NCBI GenBank assembly: GCA_017745595.1
Contig: WMBV01000004.1
Coordinates: 124,001 to 188,000 of the forward strand
DNA from: Bordetella petrii
GTDB lineage: Bacteria; Pseudomonadota; Gammaproteobacteria; Burkholderiales; Burkholderiaceae_B
Direction of reading: 5' to 3'
DNA: 64,000 nucleotides
Positions within the stretch are counted from its first letter, which is position 1. The number at the start of each line of letters is the position of its first letter. Below, in pieces: positions 41,579 through 50,275 of this stretch. The notes under the pieces were generated by a model. It made no database searches, had not been told where the DNA came from, and worked only from the letters and a program-made list of their open reading frames with translations. Both the position numbers and the translations under genes were made by a program.

Positions 41579-43726
41579 TCAAAATTGGTAGTTGGCCGAC
41601 AGCTCCACGCGCCGCCCGGCGCCCAGCAGCCATTGCGTCGGGTTGTAGTAGGCGGTTTCGGCGTACTGCCTGTCGAACACGTTGTAGGCGCGCAGGGCCA
41701 GGCTCAGGTCGCGCCGGGCCTGCCATTGCAGGGCCAGGTCGGTGGTGGTGTAGGCGGCCATCTCCAGTTCGTTGGCGCTGTCCGCATAACGCTTGCCCAC
41801 ATAGCGCACGCCGGCGATGGCCGTCCATTGCGGCGCGAACTTCCAGCTGAGCCACAGGTTGGCCAGGCGTTCGGGCACGTCGGGCGGCACATTGCCGCGG
41901 CGCGATACGGCGGCACCGCCCGAGGTGTCGGTGTAGTCGTCGTAGCGCGCATCCAGAATGGCGCCGTTGAAGTCCAGCCGCCAGCCACGCGCCAGCTCGA
42001 CGCCCACCGTCAGCTCCAGTCCGCGGCTGGACTGGCTGCCCACCTGCACCCGCAGCGACGGGTCAGCGGGGTCGCGCGTGACCAGGTCGGTCTTGCGGAT
42101 GTGATAGGCCGCCAGCGTCCATTCGCCCTTGTCGTCCCAGAAAGTCTGCTTGATGCCGACTTCGACCTGACGCCCCTGCGACAGCTCGAAATCTTTATTG
42201 GCGGGCGACAGCAGCAGCAGGCTGCCCACCGGGTCGGCGGCCTCGGAATACTGGCCATATACCGCCAGCGTGGGCAGCACGTCGTATACCGTGCCCACGC
42301 GCCAGCCCACGTTGGTGTAGGTGCGGCGATAGGCGGTGGCATGGGCGACCAGGTCTTCCCGTTCGAGGTCGATGTGGTCGTAGCGCAGGCCGCCCAGCAC
42401 CGACCAGCGCTCGGTCAGCAGCAGGCGGTCTTCGGCGAACAGCGCGTACTGCGTGGCGGTGTTGCGATAGCGCGGCGTGGTGCCGGCCTCGTTGATGAAC
42501 TGGCCGTGCTCGAAGTCGTACGGGTCCAGCAGCGTACTGTCGCCATACGGCGAGTTGTTGGTGTGCTTCAGTTTGCTGCGGTTCAGTTCGGCGCCCACCG
42601 ACACCTGGTTGCGCAGGCCCAGCAGGCGGCCGGCGAACGCGGCATCGGCGCGCGCACCCACCTGCGACTGGTCATGCTGGATGGCCGTGTACGCGCTGCG
42701 CTCGATCAGGCCGCTGTCGGGCTGCCAGGTGGTGTTCTCGGCGTTGCGGTAGTCACGGTCGCTGCCGATGTAATACACGCGGCCGCGCACGGTGGTGGCC
42801 GCGCCGGGCGTCCATTCGGCCTGCAGTTCGCTGCGGGTGTCGCGATAGATGATCTTGCTGTCGGCCACGTTGTAGTTCTGGTGGCGCAGCGAATAATCGA
42901 TCTGGCCGTCGATCAGCGGCGTGCCGAAATAACGGGTGGGCGCCTGCCAGGCATAGGCCTGCGTGAGCGTGAAATGTAGATCGGGCGTGGCGTCCAGCCG
43001 CAGCGCCGCGGTGACGGCGGCATTTCTCGAGTCGCCCAGGCTCATGTCGGCATTGCTGCGGTTGCCGCTGGCGTCCAGCCGGTACGACCAGCGCTCGTCC
43101 AGCGCGCCGCCGCTGCCCAGGCCCAGGCGCTGCGTGTCGTGCGTGCCCACGGTGGCCTGGACTTCGTTCTCGATGGGGCCGCGCGTGGGTTTTTTCGGAA
43201 TGACGTTGACCACGCCGCCGATGGCGCCCTCGCCATACAGCACCGAGGCCGGACCCCGCAGTACTTCGATGCGGTCCACCGACCACGGGTCGTAGACGAA
43301 GGTCTGCCCCAGGCCGCCGTACTGGCGCAGGCCGTCGAACAGAATGGCTACCGAGTTCGCATCGGTGAAGCCGCGCGACGACAGCGACGAGCCGCCGTTG
43401 CCGGGGTGGCGGAACGCGCTGATGCCGGGCGCCTGCGTGATGGCGTCCATGACGCTCACCGCGCCGCGCTGGCGCAGTTGCTGGTTGGTGATGATGTCCA
43501 GGCTGGCGGGCGTCTCGAACGGCGTCAGCTGCAGGAACGAGCCGGTGGCGGCGGCTTCGCGCAAAGTGGGTGGCGGCGCATCGGCGGATACGGAAATCGT
43601 GGGCAGCGTGGCGACGGCGCCGTCGGCCTGCCCGCGCGCGCAGGGCGGCGCCGCCAGCAGGGCCAGCGTCGCGGCAACGGCCGTGCGCCGCGGCAGGACG
43701 GCTGTCCTGGCGGAAGGGAAAGGCAT
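41579..43726 (-). CDS. TonB-dependent siderophore receptor
   Basis: The 715-residue outer-membrane protein has a signal peptide (AVAATLALLAAPPCARGQ), a plug domain (TPFETPASLDIITNQQLRQRG, QAPGISAFRHPGNGGSSLSSRGF, IEVLRGPASVLYGEGAIGGVVNVIPK), then a long beta-barrel. The barrel ends in alternating residues with a terminal phenylalanine (ELSANYQF), as expected for outer-membrane porin-like barrels. The plug wording is that of ferric siderophore receptors. DUF2946 and PepSY genes flank it, a common metal-uptake arrangement. No clear Fur box was seen upstream. Confidence 0.93.
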   Translation of the reverse strand: MPFPSARTAVLPRRTAVAATLALLAAPPCARGQADGAVATLPTISVSADAPPPTLREAAATGSFLQLTPFETPASLDIITNQQLRQRGAVSVMDAITQAPGISAFRHPGNGGSSLSSRGFTDANSVAILFDGLRQYGGLGQTFVYDPWSVDRIEVLRGPASVLYGEGAIGGVVNVIPKKPTRGPIENEVQATVGTHDTQRLGLGSGGALDERWSYRLDASGNRSNADMSLGDSRNAAVTAALRLDATPDLHFTLTQAYAWQAPTRYFGTPLIDGQIDYSLRHQNYNVADSKIIYRDTRSELQAEWTPGAATTVRGRVYYIGSDRDYRNAENTTWQPDSGLIERSAYTAIQHDQSQVGARADAAFAGRLLGLRNQVSVGAELNRSKLKHTNNSPYGDSTLLDPYDFEHGQFINEAGTTPRYRNTATQYALFAEDRLLLTERWSVLGGLRYDHIDLEREDLVAHATAYRRTYTNVGWRVGTVYDVLPTLAVYGQYSEAADPVGSLLLLSPANKDFELSQGRQVEVGIKQTFWDDKGEWTLAAYHIRKTDLVTRDPADPSLRVQVGSQSSRGLELTVGVELARGWRLDFNGAILDARYDDYTDTSGGAAVSRRGNVPPDVPERLANLWLSWKFAPQWTAIAGVRYVGKRYADSANELEMAAYTTTDLALQWQARRDLSLALRAYNVFDRQYAETAYYNPTQWLLGAGRRVELSANYQF

Positions 43727-43783
43727 GGAATGTCTCGGTTGGAAAAGGCAAGGGCCGTCGCGCGGGCGACGGGCCGGCAGGGC

Positions 43784-44182
43784 TTAACCGAGCAGAGAAG
43801 GAGGAGCGCGCGCCCCGAGCGGGGCGCCGGGCGATGAGTAGGTGGCCGGCGCGGGCGGCGCGCGGGCGGCCAGGCGCAGGGCCATGGTGCGCACCGGCAC
43901 GACGGCCGCGGGCGCCGACAGCAGCGGCAGGGCGGCCAGCGCCGCCCCCACCGGGCAGACCGCCGATTGTTCGGCATGCTGCGCGTCTTGGTGATGGTCG
44001 GCCTTGTGCGGGCCCTGCACCCATACCGGGCCGGCCGCCGAACACAGCTGGATCAGCGTGGCGTGCGGATCGGTGCCCGGCATGAAGCCTTGCGGCACCA
44101 GCGCTTTCAGCGCGAATACGCACAGCGCCAGCCAGATGGCGGCGTGGTGGCGTACCCGGGAAGCGGCGCGGCGGGAGAACAT
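43784..44182 (-). CDS. DUF2946 family small membrane protein
   Basis: The 132-residue protein has a hydrophobic segment (HHAAIWLALCVFALKALVPQGFMPG) followed by a histidine-rich stretch (GPHKADHHQDAQHAEQ) and a second hydrophobic segment near LAALPLLSAP. ALVPQGFMPG and the His stretch are typical of DUF2946, found next to metal-related TonB receptors. The His-rich loop suggests metal contact. The ATG at 44182 is preferred to a TTG nine nt upstream. It precedes the TonB-dependent receptor in the same direction. Confidence 0.8.
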   Translation of the reverse strand: MFSRRAASRVRHHAAIWLALCVFALKALVPQGFMPGTDPHATLIQLCSAAGPVWVQGPHKADHHQDAQHAEQSAVCPVGAALAALPLLSAPAAVVPVRTMALRLAARAPPAPATYSSPGAPLGARAPPSLLG

Positions 44183-44229
44183 GGTCTGCAATTCTAAACT
44201 ACAGCGGCCGCCCGGGCCGCGGTCTTCCA

Positions 44230-44260
44230 GGTGTCTGACTCCCGCAGGGTGTCAGACACC
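44230..44260. repeat. Gene-end hairpin repeat, single copy
   Basis: Arms GGTGTCTGAC and GTCAGACACC, identical to the copy at 41484 and the first copy at 50606. It begins 19 nt downstream of the stop of the small leftward gene at 44279 and lies upstream of the DUF2946 gene. Confidence 0.85.
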
Positions 44261-44278
44261 GCAGCGAGCCATGCCGCG

Positions 44279-44542
44279 CTACTGCCCCCCTGTGTCGTCC
44301 GGCTGCTGGGTGAACGCGCGCACCAGACGCGCGATGTGGTCCAGTTCGTCTTGCGCGCCGGCGGCCCAGGGCGGCGCATCGAACGGACTGTCGGCCGGCG
44401 CTTGGGCGACGCTGCCTTTCATGTCGGCCAGAATATCCAGCGCCAGTTCGGTGGCTTGCGGATTGCTGCGGGTGGACAATGCCAGGGCCAGCGCCACGGT
44501 TTGCCGCAGCGCCAGCAGGCGGCCGTCGAGTTCGGTTTCCAT
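44279..44542 (-). CDS. Hypothetical protein, 87 residues
   Basis: The protein is mostly helical by composition (METELDGRLLALRQTVALALALS, then TELALDILADMK) with an acidic, proline-containing centre and no membrane segment or signal peptide. I do not recognise a family. It is divergent from the acetyltransferase gene with a 68-nt gap and ends just before a hairpin repeat, which supports it being a real gene. Confidence 0.55.
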   Translation of the reverse strand: METELDGRLLALRQTVALALALSTRSNPQATELALDILADMKGSVAQAPADSPFDAPPWAAGAQDELDHIARLVRAFTQQPDDTGGQ

Positions 44543-44610
44543 GCGATGCCTGTATGAGAGTCGTTGAATCCGTCTATTCTACGGACTGCCGTTCCATCAA
44601 GTTTTCCATC

Positions 44611-45120
44611 ATGCTGCTACGCCCCGAAACCGACGCCGATATCGCCGCCATCCACAGCCTGATCCAGGACGCCTTCCGCGACGAGCCCCACAGCGAACAC
44701 ATCGAAGGCCCGCTGGTCGACGCGCTGCGCGCCGCCGGCGCGCTGGCCCTGTCGCTGGTGGCGGAAGAGCACGGCCGGGTGGTGGGGCACGTGGCTTTTT
44801 CGCCGGTCAGCATCGCGGGGCCGGCGGGCGCCACGGTGGGCTGGTACGGCCTGGGGCCGCTGGCCGTGGCGCCGGCGCGGCAGGGGCGGGGCCTGGGTTC
44901 GATGCTGGTGGTGGAAGGGCTGACCCGCCTGCGCGGGCGCGGCGCGGCGGGCTGCGTGGTGCTGGGCGAACCGCATTACTACGGCCGCTTCGGCTTTCGC
45001 GCCGATCCCCGCCTGGTGTTGCCCGACGTGCCCGCTTCTTATTTCATGGCGCAGGCCTGGCACGCAGGCGCGCAAGGCACGGTGCGCTACCACCCGGCTT
45101 TCGACACGCCGCCGGCCTGA
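44611..45120 (+). CDS. GNAT family N-acetyltransferase
   Basis: The 169-residue protein has the GNAT core: [20 protein letters not shown], the acetyl-CoA loop [22 protein letters not shown] and [17 protein letters not shown]. The sequence resembles the YhbS-type acetyltransferases. The acceptor is unknown. The ATG at 44611 is chosen because homologous proteins start close to MLLRPE; the upstream frame lacks a family match. Confidence 0.9.
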   Translation: MLLRPETDADIAAIHSLIQDAFRDEPHSEHIEGPLVDALRAAGALALSLVAEEHGRVVGHVAFSPVSIAGPAGATVGWYGLGPLAVAPARQGRGLGSMLVVEGLTRLRGRGAAGCVVLGEPHYYGRFGFRADPRLVLPDVPASYFMAQAWHAGAQGTVRYHPAFDTPPA

Positions 45121-45176
45121 CGCCGGGCCGCCGGCGCGGCGTGCGTGGCCGCGCCATAAAAATAACTTGCTATTAA

Positions 45177-45188
45177 ATAGCGCGCTAT
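45177..45188. promoter_or_regulatory. Candidate OhrR operator upstream of ohrR
   Basis: ATAGCGCGCTAT is a perfect palindrome within an AT-rich segment, 18 nt before the ohrR start. Its core TAGYGCRCTA recurs upstream of ohr. Autoregulation by OhrR is the usual family behaviour. Confidence 0.5.
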
Positions 45189-45205
45189 GTATTATGGGTT
45201 CCATC

Positions 45206-45667
45206 ATGACTCGCCGCCGTTCCTCTTCCCCTTCCGCGCCGTCGCTGCTGCTCGACGAACAGCTTTGCTTCGCTCTGCATTCCACGGTGCTGGCCATGAA
45301 CAAGGTGTACCGCAAGCTGTTGCGTCCGCTGGGCCTGACCTATCCGCAATACCTGGTAATGATGGTGCTGTGGGAACAAGACCAACTGACCTTGTCCGAC
45401 ATCGGCCGCCGCCTGTTCCTGGATTCGGCCACGCTGACGCCGCTGCTCAAGCGCATGGAAGCCGCCGGGCTGGTGACGCGGCTGCGGGCCGAGCAAGACG
45501 AACGGCAGGTCATCGTGGGCCTGACCCGGGCCGGGCGCGAACTGAAGCAAAAGGCGGCGCAGATCCCGGTGTCGGTATTGTGCGCCACCGAATGCGCGCC
45601 GGATGAGCTCGACGCGCTGAAGGCCCAGCTCGATCAACTGCGCGCACGCCTGGCGGCCAACGGCTGA
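45206..45667 (+). CDS. ohrR: Organic hydroperoxide-sensing MarR regulator OhrR
   Basis: From [20 protein letters not shown] the protein is 153 residues with the MarR winged helix ([41 protein letters not shown]). Cys21 in LCFALHSTV is the peroxide-sensing cysteine of OhrR. The following [23 protein letters not shown] is also typical. Oxidation of the cysteine releases the repressor. The ohr gene is 156 nt downstream, with palindromes before both genes. Confidence 0.9.
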   Translation: MTRRRSSSPSAPSLLLDEQLCFALHSTVLAMNKVYRKLLRPLGLTYPQYLVMMVLWEQDQLTLSDIGRRLFLDSATLTPLLKRMEAAGLVTRLRAEQDERQVIVGLTRAGRELKQKAAQIPVSVLCATECAPDELDALKAQLDQLRARLAANG

Positions 45668-45698
45668 ATCCGCCATGTGTTCTTTTCGGCCAAATAAG

Positions 45699-45708
45699 TA
45701 GTGCACTA
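45699..45708. promoter_or_regulatory. Candidate OhrR operator upstream of ohr
   Basis: TAGTGCACTA is a perfect palindrome in the ohrR-ohr gap, flanked by AATAAG and TTTAAT. It shares its core with the palindrome upstream of ohrR. It lies 116 nt before the ohr ATG, so the promoter probably lies around it. Confidence 0.5.
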
Positions 45709-45823
45709 TTTAATCGTTAGCAACTTGTACCCGGCCCCGGCGAGCCGTACTTTGGTGGAATCGCCGGCTGTTCTTCAACCCGCTGCTCAACCCCGTTTTT
45801 CAACTTTCAGCAAGGAAACTGCC

Positions 45824-46249
45824 ATGTCCCTCGAAAAAGTCGTTTATCGCGCTCATGCCAAGGCCACGGGCGGCCGCGACGGCCGCGCCGTCTCGTCCGA
45901 CAAAATCCTCGACGTCAAACTGACCACGCCCCGCGAAATGGGCGGTGCCGGCGGCGATGGCACCAATCCCGAGCAACTGTTCGCGGCGGGCTACTCGGCC
46001 TGCTTCCTGGGCGCCATGAAGTTCGTCGCCAACCGCGACAAGATCGCCATTCCGTCGGATGTGTCGGTGGACGGCTCGGTAGGCATCGGCCCCATTCCCA
46101 ACGGGTTCGGCATCGAAGTCGAGCTGAAGATTTCGCTGCCCGGCATGGCGCGCGAACAGGCCGAAGACCTGGTGCAGCGCGCCCACATCGTGTGCCCGTA
46201 CTCGAATGCCACGCGCAACAACATCGACGTGACCCTGACCGTGGTGTAG
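45824..46249 (+). CDS. ohr: Organic hydroperoxide reductase Ohr (OsmC family)
   Basis: The 141-residue protein has the catalytic cysteine pair C60 (GYSACFLGA) and C124 ([13 protein letters not shown]), and the conserved arginine and glutamate in GGRDGR and NPEQLF. Ohr reduces organic and fatty acid hydroperoxides with dihydrolipoyl-linked thiols in the cytoplasm. The ATG is preceded by AAGGAAACTGCC. It is downstream of its regulator gene. Confidence 0.95.
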   Translation: MSLEKVVYRAHAKATGGRDGRAVSSDKILDVKLTTPREMGGAGGDGTNPEQLFAAGYSACFLGAMKFVANRDKIAIPSDVSVDGSVGIGPIPNGFGIEVELKISLPGMAREQAEDLVQRAHIVCPYSNATRNNIDVTLTVV

Positions 46250-46309
46250 GCCGCCGCATGCCTGCCGGCCCGTTCTCCGGCCGCCGGTGGCGGGCCTTCG
46301 GAGCCTCCG

Positions 46310-47056
46310 ATGGACGATGAGCGCCTGCTGTATTTGCCGGTCAATACGCTCAAGCCCGTCGACGACGACGTGTGGATCGTCGACGGGCCCGCCATCCGCT
46401 ACGGCCCGGCGTGGCCCAAGATGCGCTTTCCCACGCGCATGACCGTGCTGCGCCTGGCCGGCGGCGCGCTGTTCGTTCATTCGCCCACCGCGTTGACGCC
46501 GGCCCTGCGCCTGGCCGTCGAACGCCTGGGCACGCCGCGCTGGATCGTGGCCCCCAATCGCATCCACTACTGGTGGGTGCCCGATTGGCACCGCGCCTAC
46601 GCGCGGGCAGAGGTGTTCCTGGCGCCGCGCGTGCTCGAGCAGGCGGCCGGCCGCATCGATTTTCCCGCGCGGCCCCTGCAGGCGCCGGCCGGCTATCCCT
46701 GGGACGCCGAACTGGCCAGCCTGCCCATCGCCGGCGGCTACATGACGGAAGTGGAATTTTTCCATCGCCGCAGCCGCACCCTGATTCTGACCGACCTGAT
46801 CGAAAACTTCGAACCGGCCAAGCTCGATTCGGCCTTCAGCCGCTGGCTGACGCGGCTGGGCGGCGTGCAAGACCCCGACGGCCAGATGCCGCGCGACATG
46901 CGGCTGACCTACGCGCGCCGGCGCGGGGCGCTGCGCGCCGCGGTCGAGCAGATGATCGCCTGGGATCCGCGCCGCGTCATCCTGGCGCATGGCCGCTGGT
47001 ACCCCGAAAACGGCGCCGCGGAACTGCGGCGCGCGTTCCGCTGGCTGCTCGATTAG
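46310..47056 (+). CDS. DUF4336 domain protein (metallo-beta-lactamase-like)
   Basis: The 248-residue protein resembles DUF4336 proteins, a branch with a metallo-beta-lactamase-like fold. It has VDGPAIRYGPAWPKMRFPTRMTVLRL, LFVHSPTALTP, WIVAPNRIHYWWVPDW, TEVEFFHRRSRTLILTDLIENF and RVILAHGRW. The conserved HSPT, NRIHYW and AHG segments suggest remaining metal or active-site residues, but the HxHxDH motif is missing. The molecular role is unknown. It follows ohr by 60 nt and could be read with it. Confidence 0.78.
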   Translation: MDDERLLYLPVNTLKPVDDDVWIVDGPAIRYGPAWPKMRFPTRMTVLRLAGGALFVHSPTALTPALRLAVERLGTPRWIVAPNRIHYWWVPDWHRAYARAEVFLAPRVLEQAAGRIDFPARPLQAPAGYPWDAELASLPIAGGYMTEVEFFHRRSRTLILTDLIENFEPAKLDSAFSRWLTRLGGVQDPDGQMPRDMRLTYARRRGALRAAVEQMIAWDPRRVILAHGRWYPENGAAELRRAFRWLLD

Positions 47057-47102
47057 CGCGCCGGGCCGCTCCGGCGGCTGTCGTGGCCAGCCAACAGTCC
47101 TC

Positions 47103-47130
47103 TTGACGCCCCCCCGCCGGATGGTAGGAT
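47103..47130 (+). promoter_or_regulatory. Putative sigma-70 promoter
   Basis: TTGACG (47103-47108) and TAGGAT (47125-47130) are separated by 16 nt, a good match to the housekeeping consensus. It would read towards the 40-codon frame at 47140 and, beyond it, the repeat-protein gene. Confidence 0.45.
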
Positions 47131-47139
47131 GCCCGCGTC

Positions 47140-47262
47140 ATGACCCGGTCAGTTCCTTCTTCTTTCGCCCTGCTCGCCGCAATGGCCACGCAGCGTCCCA
47201 CCCTGGTGGGCTCGCACGACGTGGCGGTGCGCTCGGCCTACGCACGCGCCAAACCCGGCTAA
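47140..47262 (+). CDS. Possible small protein, 40 residues
   Basis: A short frame (MTRSVPSSFALLAAMATQRP to AKPG) begins 10 nt after a promoter-like pair. It has no good ribosome site apart from weak purines and no known relative that I recall. The following 130 nt before the repeat-protein gene contain a GGCCCGC/GCGGGCC inverted pair but no gene. It could be a leader peptide, a small protein or chance. Confidence 0.3.
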   Translation: MTRSVPSSFALLAAMATQRPTLVGSHDVAVRSAYARAKPG

Positions 47263-47395
47263 TCGGCACGGCCCCAGCGGCCGCCTCGCCTCGATTCCCT
47301 GTTCCACGGTTACCTCCGGGCCCGCACGCCATCCGCGCGCGGGCCTGCGCACACTGCCGCCGGCCAGGGTTCATAGTCTTTCCATGCGTAGTGCC

Positions 47396-48331
47396 ATGCA
47401 ACTTACCAAGAATTTCGTCAAAGCCAAGAACCCCTGCGCCAGCGGCTATAAATGGTTCCTGCGCGACCACAACGGCCAGGGCGATTACCAGGCCGTGCTG
47501 GATGCCCTGGTGGCCGACGGGCGCGTCGATGACGCCTGCTGGCTGCTCGACCAGTTCGGCCCCACCGACTGCGTGCTGGTGGTCGATGCCATCGACGCCG
47601 CCGCCATCGTTTTCGCGGGCACGCTGGTGGCCCGCCAGGGCATCAGCGTCGACGGCGTGGTGCGCGCCGGCGCGCGCATCGTCAGCGGCGCGGGCGTGCG
47701 GGCGGGCGGTTCCATCGTGGCGGGCGGCGACATCGAAGCCCAGGGCAGCATCATCTGCGACGGCGCCATCCGCGCCGGCGGCGATATCCAGGCCGGCTGG
47801 GGCATCAGCGCCGGCACCCGGCTCGATTGCGGCGGCGCCCTGCGCGCCGGCTGGGACATCCGCACCGGCGAAGACCTGTGCGCGGCCGGCGCCATACTGG
47901 CCGCGCAGGGCCTGGACGTCGGCGGCGCGCTGCGCGGCGGCCAGGGCATCAAAACCGACGCCGACCTGCGCGTGCAGGGCGAAGCGGTGGCCGCGCGCGG
48001 CATCCAGGCAGGGGGCGACGTCATTGGCGGCGACCACCTGGAAACGGGCTGGGGCATCAAGGCGGGCGGCGACGTGATCGCGGACGGCGCGATCCGCGTG
48101 GGCGAGGGGATCGAATCCGGCGGGCGCATCGTGGCGGGCGCCGGCCATGGCATTTATGCCGGCCTGCGCGTGCGCATGGACGCCTGGGACGTATCGGCGC
48201 GCGTCAGCGCCCAGGATCCGCCCGCGGCGCTGGTCAGCGGCTATTGGGTGGGCGGTCCGGCGCACAGCAGGCGCTGCAACTACCGAGGGCCATTATGGGT
48301 TGCTCCGCCGCCCAAGGTCGCGCCAAGTTGA
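47396..48331 (+). CDS. Glycine-rich beta-helical repeat protein, function unknown
   Basis: From MQLTKNFVKAKNPCASGYKWF the protein is 311 residues with no signal peptide. Residues 1-65 form a helical lead with DACWLLDQFGPTDCVLVVD. Residues about 70-270 are a run of short repeats of the kind AGGDIxAxGxIxxxGxIxAG (AGGSIVAGGDIEAQG, AGWGISAGTRLDCGG, AGWDIRTGEDL). These are expected to coil into a left-handed beta-helix, as in bactofilin-like or hexapeptide proteins. A polymer-forming or scaffold role is possible; I do not recognise the family. The C-terminus (NYRGPLWVAPPPKVAPS) overlaps the 3' end of the convergent low-G+C MFS gene by about 50 nt. Confidence 0.7.
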   Translation: MQLTKNFVKAKNPCASGYKWFLRDHNGQGDYQAVLDALVADGRVDDACWLLDQFGPTDCVLVVDAIDAAAIVFAGTLVARQGISVDGVVRAGARIVSGAGVRAGGSIVAGGDIEAQGSIICDGAIRAGGDIQAGWGISAGTRLDCGGALRAGWDIRTGEDLCAAGAILAAQGLDVGGALRGGQGIKTDADLRVQGEAVAARGIQAGGDVIGGDHLETGWGIKAGGDVIADGAIRVGEGIESGGRIVAGAGHGIYAGLRVRMDAWDVSARVSAQDPPAALVSGYWVGGPAHSRRCNYRGPLWVAPPPKVAPS

Positions 48332-49536
48332 TCATGCGCGAGGCTCGATGCCTGAGGAGCCAAAAGCTCAAAAGTCCGATCCTGATGTATCGGTTGTGTC
48401 GACAGCAGACGACCGCCCATGGCAATCAAAGACAGCGTTACGCTGGCGGCGGCCAAAAAATAAAGCAAGCCGTCGATACCGAAGCGTGACATAACAACAG
48501 TACCGATCAACGGTCCCAGGATAGAGCCCACGCCGGTGGTCAATATAAGTTGCCCGCTCACGGCAACTACCTGATCTGCCGGCATGCGATCGTGCGCGTT
48601 GGCCACGCAAACCGGATATAGCGCGGACATGAGCCCACCGAGTACCGTAGCCATCGGCAGCACGATGGCACGCGAGTGCGGCAGGTTGACGACTGCGATG
48701 GCCGCAACAGCGAAACCGGCGCTTAGGGCGATGAGCACCGCGCGTCGATCAAAGTAATCAGAAAGCCGGCCGACGGGGATTTGAAACGCGAGTCCGCCTA
48801 GCACTGCAACTAACATGAACAGGGCAATCGTCTCGCGTGGCAGACCTTCGCCCTGCATCCATGCCGGAACTAGTGAATAGAAGCTGGAAGTGATGATGCC
48901 GCTCGCCAGGCATCCCGCAACAGCCACAGGGGCCGCACGGAACAATCGCGTGAACGGAAGTCTGGCAGATACCGTCTTGCCGGGCGGCTCGGCCCTTGCC
49001 GTACTTACGAGGACCAGGGCTACAGCGAATAAAACTGCGATCCCATTGAAGGGTTCCATTGTCTCGACCCTCGTCCGGCCAATAAGGATCTGTCCCAGGG
49101 CTAGAGCGAGGAATGTACCCAGCATATAGACGGAAAAGGTCCGCCCACGTTCCGCCGGGCGGGCTTTTGCATTAAGCCAACTCTCTGTGGTAATAAAAAT
49201 ACCAGCACATCCGAAACCAACGACCGCACGCAGAAGAATCCAGGCTAGTGGTTCAGGCAGCAAGGGCATCATCATCGTCGCAGCGACTATCATTCCGGCA
49301 AACGAGGCGTACGCACGAATGTGCCCGACTCTGCCGATTATCCGCTCGCAGCGCAGCGCGCCGACGGTAAAGCCCGCGAAATAGCTGCTGAGTATTACGC
49401 CGGATATGGCGGGGCCGAAGCCCTCCGTGGCGACACGCAAAGATATGAATGTTCCGAAGAACCCATTTGCGAGTTGTACGACGCTCGTCGCGAGCACTAG
49501 CATACCGATCTGTGACTTGGGTGGCGCAGATTGCAT
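48280..49536 (-). CDS. MFS transporter, YcaD-like
   Basis: The 418-residue protein has twelve hydrophobic segments. The beginning SQIGMLVLATSVVQLANGFFGTFISLRVATEGFG, and later GCAGIFITTESWLNAKARPAERGRTFSVYM, are typical of the YcaD branch of MFS carriers. The substrate is unknown. Its base composition is clearly less G+C-rich than neighbouring genes, and the adjacent UPF0114 gene is lower still, pointing to acquisition by transfer. Its end overlaps the beta-helix gene. Confidence 0.85.
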   Translation of the reverse strand: MQSAPPKSQIGMLVLATSVVQLANGFFGTFISLRVATEGFGPAISGVILSSYFAGFTVGALRCERIIGRVGHIRAYASFAGMIVAATMMMPLLPEPLAWILLRAVVGFGCAGIFITTESWLNAKARPAERGRTFSVYMLGTFLALALGQILIGRTRVETMEPFNGIAVLFAVALVLVSTARAEPPGKTVSARLPFTRLFRAAPVAVAGCLASGIITSSFYSLVPAWMQGEGLPRETIALFMLVAVLGGLAFQIPVGRLSDYFDRRAVLIALSAGFAVAAIAVVNLPHSRAIVLPMATVLGGLMSALYPVCVANAHDRMPADQVVAVSGQLILTTGVGSILGPLIGTVVMSRFGIDGLLYFLAAASVTLSLIAMGGRLLSTQPIHQDRTFELLAPQASSLAHDQLGATLGGGATHNGPR

Positions 49537-49742
49537 AGGCTATCTCTGGTGCAGATGCGTCTCATCGACATTGCGAGGATAAGCGATACTTGAAGACCGT
49601 GCGCAACACCCCTGCCGTCGCAGGCTTGACGTTCTAGCTACAAGCTTGATTAACTCAAATCCCTCGGTGAAGAATCACGCGGGGACTGACCATGCATTTG
49701 AGGGTTTTTGCCGCGTGGGCGCGGTTTTCCTTTGGAGAAAGC

Positions 49743-50228
49743 ATGCTGCATCGAGTTCTTACGTTGGGCCGGTACGTGATGCTTATCCCGGTGATCGCCA
49801 CGTTTCTGGGGGCCATTGCGCTGATTATCTTCAAGACGATAGTGCTGTTCTGGAGTGTTGGAAATATCATCGCTTCCAGTGAAGGCATTAATCAGAGATC
49901 GGGAAAAATGATTGCGATAGGAATCATTGATGCCGTCGATGTGTTTCTGATCGCAATAGCCGTGTATATCATCAGCATCGGGCTGTACTCTTTGTTCATA
50001 GACGACAAGTTGGTTCTCCCTAAATGGTTGGAAATTAAGAACCTTGAGGACCTTAAAGCCAACCTGATAAGCGTGGTGATTGCAGTCCTATCAGTACTCT
50101 TTCTTCAGAAGGCGGTCTCTTGGGAAGGTGATCATGACATCCTGGCATTCGGGGTTTCGATCGCTACAGTTATCGTGGCGCTTACATTTTTCTTGTTCAA
50201 GAATAATGCGAATCGGAAGAAAGAATGA
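49743..50228 (+). CDS. UPF0114 family membrane protein (YqhA-like)
   Basis: From the ATG at 49743 with GGAGAAAGC upstream the protein is 161 residues, the normal size of the YqhA/UPF0114 family. It has three to four membrane helices (YVMLIPVIATFLGAIALIIFKTI, FLIAIAVYIISIGLYSLFI, LISVVIAVLSVLFLQKAVSW, GVSIATVIVALTFFLF). Family members are small inner-membrane proteins of unknown role. The gene is only about 45% G+C in an otherwise 68-70% region, a strong sign of foreign origin. The 206-nt gap before it holds no gene. Confidence 0.85.
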   Translation: MLHRVLTLGRYVMLIPVIATFLGAIALIIFKTIVLFWSVGNIIASSEGINQRSGKMIAIGIIDAVDVFLIAIAVYIISIGLYSLFIDDKLVLPKWLEIKNLEDLKANLISVVIAVLSVLFLQKAVSWEGDHDILAFGVSIATVIVALTFFLFKNNANRKKE

Positions 50229-50275
50229 ACCGCCCCGGGTTTCGCGGAGGCTCCGACTCTTGAGAGAATGGAGCC

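Noticed and set aside
48280-50228. Low-G+C patch as a prophage or integrative element
   Set aside because: No integrase, attachment repeat, tRNA gene or phage gene was found at either side.
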